6,745 bases of DNA from assembly GCF_023661085.1 (NCBI RefSeq), contig NZ_JAHDJT010000074.1:1-6745 (forward strand), in the 5' to 3' direction. Origin of the DNA: Wolbachia pipientis (GTDB lineage Bacteria; Pseudomonadota; Alphaproteobacteria; Rickettsiales; Anaplasmataceae). A model generated the notes under the pieces. It worked only from the letters and a program-made list of their open reading frames with translations. It was not told the DNA's origin and did no database searches. Positions within the stretch are counted from its first letter, which is position 1, and every line of letters starts with the position of its first letter. This document shows positions 5,480 through 6,745 of the stretch, in pieces. The translations under genes and the position numbers were made by a program.

Positions 5480-6496
5480 TTACACTATATCATGAACTTT
5501 TGCTGAAACTTTCTTTATGTCTTCACTTGAAAGTGGGATCAGACCGAGCTTAGATAGGTACCCATCTTCAGTACTGATAGAATCGATAACTTCTCTAATG
5601 AACTCTCTTAATCCATCAACGGTATTCAAGTGTTCTTTCTTTATATAAAGATATAGAGGCCTTGCTAATATATATTTTCCCGATGATATATTTTCATAAG
5701 TTGGCTCAATGCCTGCAATTGTGCTTCCTTGTATTTTATCCTGGTTCCTCATCAAAAAACTAAAACTAAATATTCCCAAAGCGTTCTTGTTGCTTTTCAA
5801 CTTTTGTATTATTATGTTTTCATTAATCCCAACTTCCTTATACCTTCCATCGTCCCTTATACTACTACAAGCTTTCTTTCTTTCCTCCTGATCTTCATAA
5901 TTCTCTTTGAAAATCCTTGAATTCATGCATGAGTATTGATCGAGCATAATAGAATTAATCAAAGTTTCGTACGTACCTGTATTTTGATGTGGACCATAAA
6001 TTTCAATTTCTGTTTTTGGTAAGGCCTGGCTTACATCAGACCAAAGCTTCTTATTATTTTTTACCAGCTTATCATTCTCTTGAGAATATGCAGACAAAGT
6101 TTCAAATAAATCCTTTTTTGAGAAGTCAAATCTATGGCTTTGATTGGAGTTTGCGATTACAACTCCAGCATAGCCAATAATAATCTCTATCATTTCATCA
6201 ACTTTATTCCTTTTGCATAGCTCCCTTTCTGCATCTTTTATAGGACGAGACGAAGCAGCGATATCTGGCGTGTCTTCCCCTATCCCTAAGCAAAACATTT
6301 TGAACCCTGGCCCACTTCCTATTGATTCCACAACTGGAGTTTTAAAGGAGAATACACGGTTGAAATCCTCAGCTATAAATGAGATAAAAGGAAAAACAGC
6401 TGAAGACCCAACAATTCTGATATATTTCCTCGCATCAGCGTTTGACAGCGGCATGAACACTGTGAATATAAAAATCAAGAGAAAGCCTCTAAGCAT
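5480..6496 (-). CDS. pstS: PstS-like periplasmic phosphate-binding protein
   Basis: The 338-residue protein starts with a signal peptide (MLRGFLLIFIFTVFMPLSNA, likely cleavage after ADA near residue 22) and has no lipobox cysteine, so it should be a soluble periplasmic protein. Phosphate-binding family motifs appear in order: IVGSSAVFPF (28-37), ESIGSGPGFKMF (57-68), DIAASSRPI (78-86) and YGPHQNTGTYE (167-177). The last takes the place of the GPP-x-SGT loop common in alphaproteobacterial PstS, with T-G-T instead of S-G-T. PstS normally captures phosphate for the PstCAB ABC transporter; those genes are not in the window. Four cysteines in the mature part (69, 94, 190, 210) could form disulfides. 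It is the first gene of a likely two-gene unit with trkH. A TATAAT lies 28 bp before the ATG, but no clear Shine-Dalgarno is present. Another phosphate-like oxyanion cannot be excluded as the ligand. Confidence 0.88.
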   Translation of the reverse strand: MLRGFLLIFIFTVFMPLSNADARKYIRIVGSSAVFPFISFIAEDFNRVFSFKTPVVESIGSGPGFKMFCLGIGEDTPDIAASSRPIKDAERELCKRNKVDEMIEIIIGYAGVVIANSNQSHRFDFSKKDLFETLSAYSQENDKLVKNNKKLWSDVSQALPKTEIEIYGPHQNTGTYETLINSIMLDQYSCMNSRIFKENYEDQEERKKACSSIRDDGRYKEVGINENIIIQKLKSNKNALGIFSFSFLMRNQDKIQGSTIAGIEPTYENISSGKYILARPLYLYIKKEHLNTVDGLREFIREVIDSISTEDGYLSKLGLIPLSSEDIKKVSAKVHDIV

Positions 6497-6524
6497 TGTT
6501 TTTAGTTAAGAACATAAGCCTATT

Positions 6525-6530
6525 ATTATA
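6525..6530 (-). promoter_or_regulatory. Perfect -10 element of the pstS-trkH unit
   Basis: TATAAT on the minus strand ends 28 bp before the pstS ATG, predicting a short leader of about 20 nt. No good -35 hexamer is found 16-18 bp upstream, so the promoter may need an activator or be weak. Confidence 0.45.
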
Positions 6531-6668
6531 ACAAAAGATCAAACTGAAAAGCCCTAATTTTCTCCTATGGTTAAATTCCCTGCATTACCTTTCATCATCT
6601 TGAAAGACCAAATTACTTTAGTGTTATACACAGAAAGCAAATGTTACCCAACAGAAACAAAAAACTAC

Positions 6669-6697
6669 TTGACAAATTCCAACAATTTCATTATTAT
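6669..6697 (+). promoter_or_regulatory. Near-consensus sigma-70 promoter pointing out of the right edge
   Basis: A perfect TTGACA (6669-6674), a 17-bp spacer and TATTAT (6692-6697; one mismatch to TATAAT) form the best promoter in the window. Transcription would start near 6704 and run rightward. No start codon or recognisable RNA gene is visible in the 40 bases left, so its target lies beyond the window. Confidence 0.6.
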
Positions 6698-6722
6698 AAC
6701 AATAAGGGTATTTCTGACTCAA
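6693..6722 (-). promoter_or_regulatory. Candidate distal minus-strand promoter for pstS-trkH
   Basis: TTGAGT (minus, 6722-6717), an 18-bp spacer and TATAAT (minus, 6698-6693) resemble a promoter firing toward pstS, which would give a leader of about 190 nt. It overlaps the plus-strand promoter, so the two would compete for polymerase. Only sequence matching supports it. Confidence 0.35.
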
Positions 6723-6745
6723 AACTTGTTTTTGATCTGCAGGCT

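Noticed and set aside
6213..6509. 98-codon plus-strand ORF opposite the start of pstS
   Set aside because: It is antisense to the signal peptide and binding motifs of pstS, which is strongly supported, and shows no family features of its own.

Overview
The window is AT-rich alphaproteobacterial DNA that I read as a Wolbachia (Rickettsiales, Anaplasmataceae) chromosome. This rests on recognition rather than a search. The supporting signs are the low GC, a degenerate ankyrin-repeat gene with a glycine/alanine-rich hydrophobic tail, intergenic DNA made of short degenerate 'actgggatgac'-type repeats, a Rickettsiales-like pstS and trkH, and a large host-interaction-type protein with no signal peptide.

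Layout, left to right. Positions 1-587 hold no convincing gene. They contain a degenerate tandem array (period about 20-24 bp, seven units, roughly 185-337) and further repeat-like non-coding DNA. Positions 588-2714 (minus) encode a 708-residue protein with two divergent copies of an M9 (collagenase-like) zinc metallopeptidase core, each with an HExxH motif. Between them lie two extra copies of the module that precedes the catalytic motif and a 35-residue tandem repeat. The protein ends in a hydrophobic stretch and a His/Asp-rich tail. A 274-bp divergent spacer separates it from an ankyrin-like gene on the plus strand (2989-3743). That gene has an excellent start but is broken by an in-frame amber codon at 3130-3132 and a 2-nt insertion near 3332-3335; with both repaired it would encode about 250 residues. 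A strong hairpin follows it.

The convergent spacer (3744-3996) carries several inverted repeats, including a cluster of DnaA-box-like 9-mers. On the minus strand, 6496 to 3997 holds a two-gene unit separated by only 19 nt: a secreted PstS-like phosphate-binding protein followed by a complete TrkH-type potassium transporter subunit. The right-hand 249 bp contain the promoter region of that unit and a near-consensus plus-strand promoter pointing out of the window.

How the genes relate: pstS-trkH is an ordinary nutrient/ion uptake unit, although the pairing of phosphate and potassium functions is unusual to see side by side. The left half is accessory DNA. The most interesting object is the double M9-like protein, whose internal structure suggests repeated partial duplication of one peptidase domain. 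It is followed in interest by the recently broken ankyrin-like gene.
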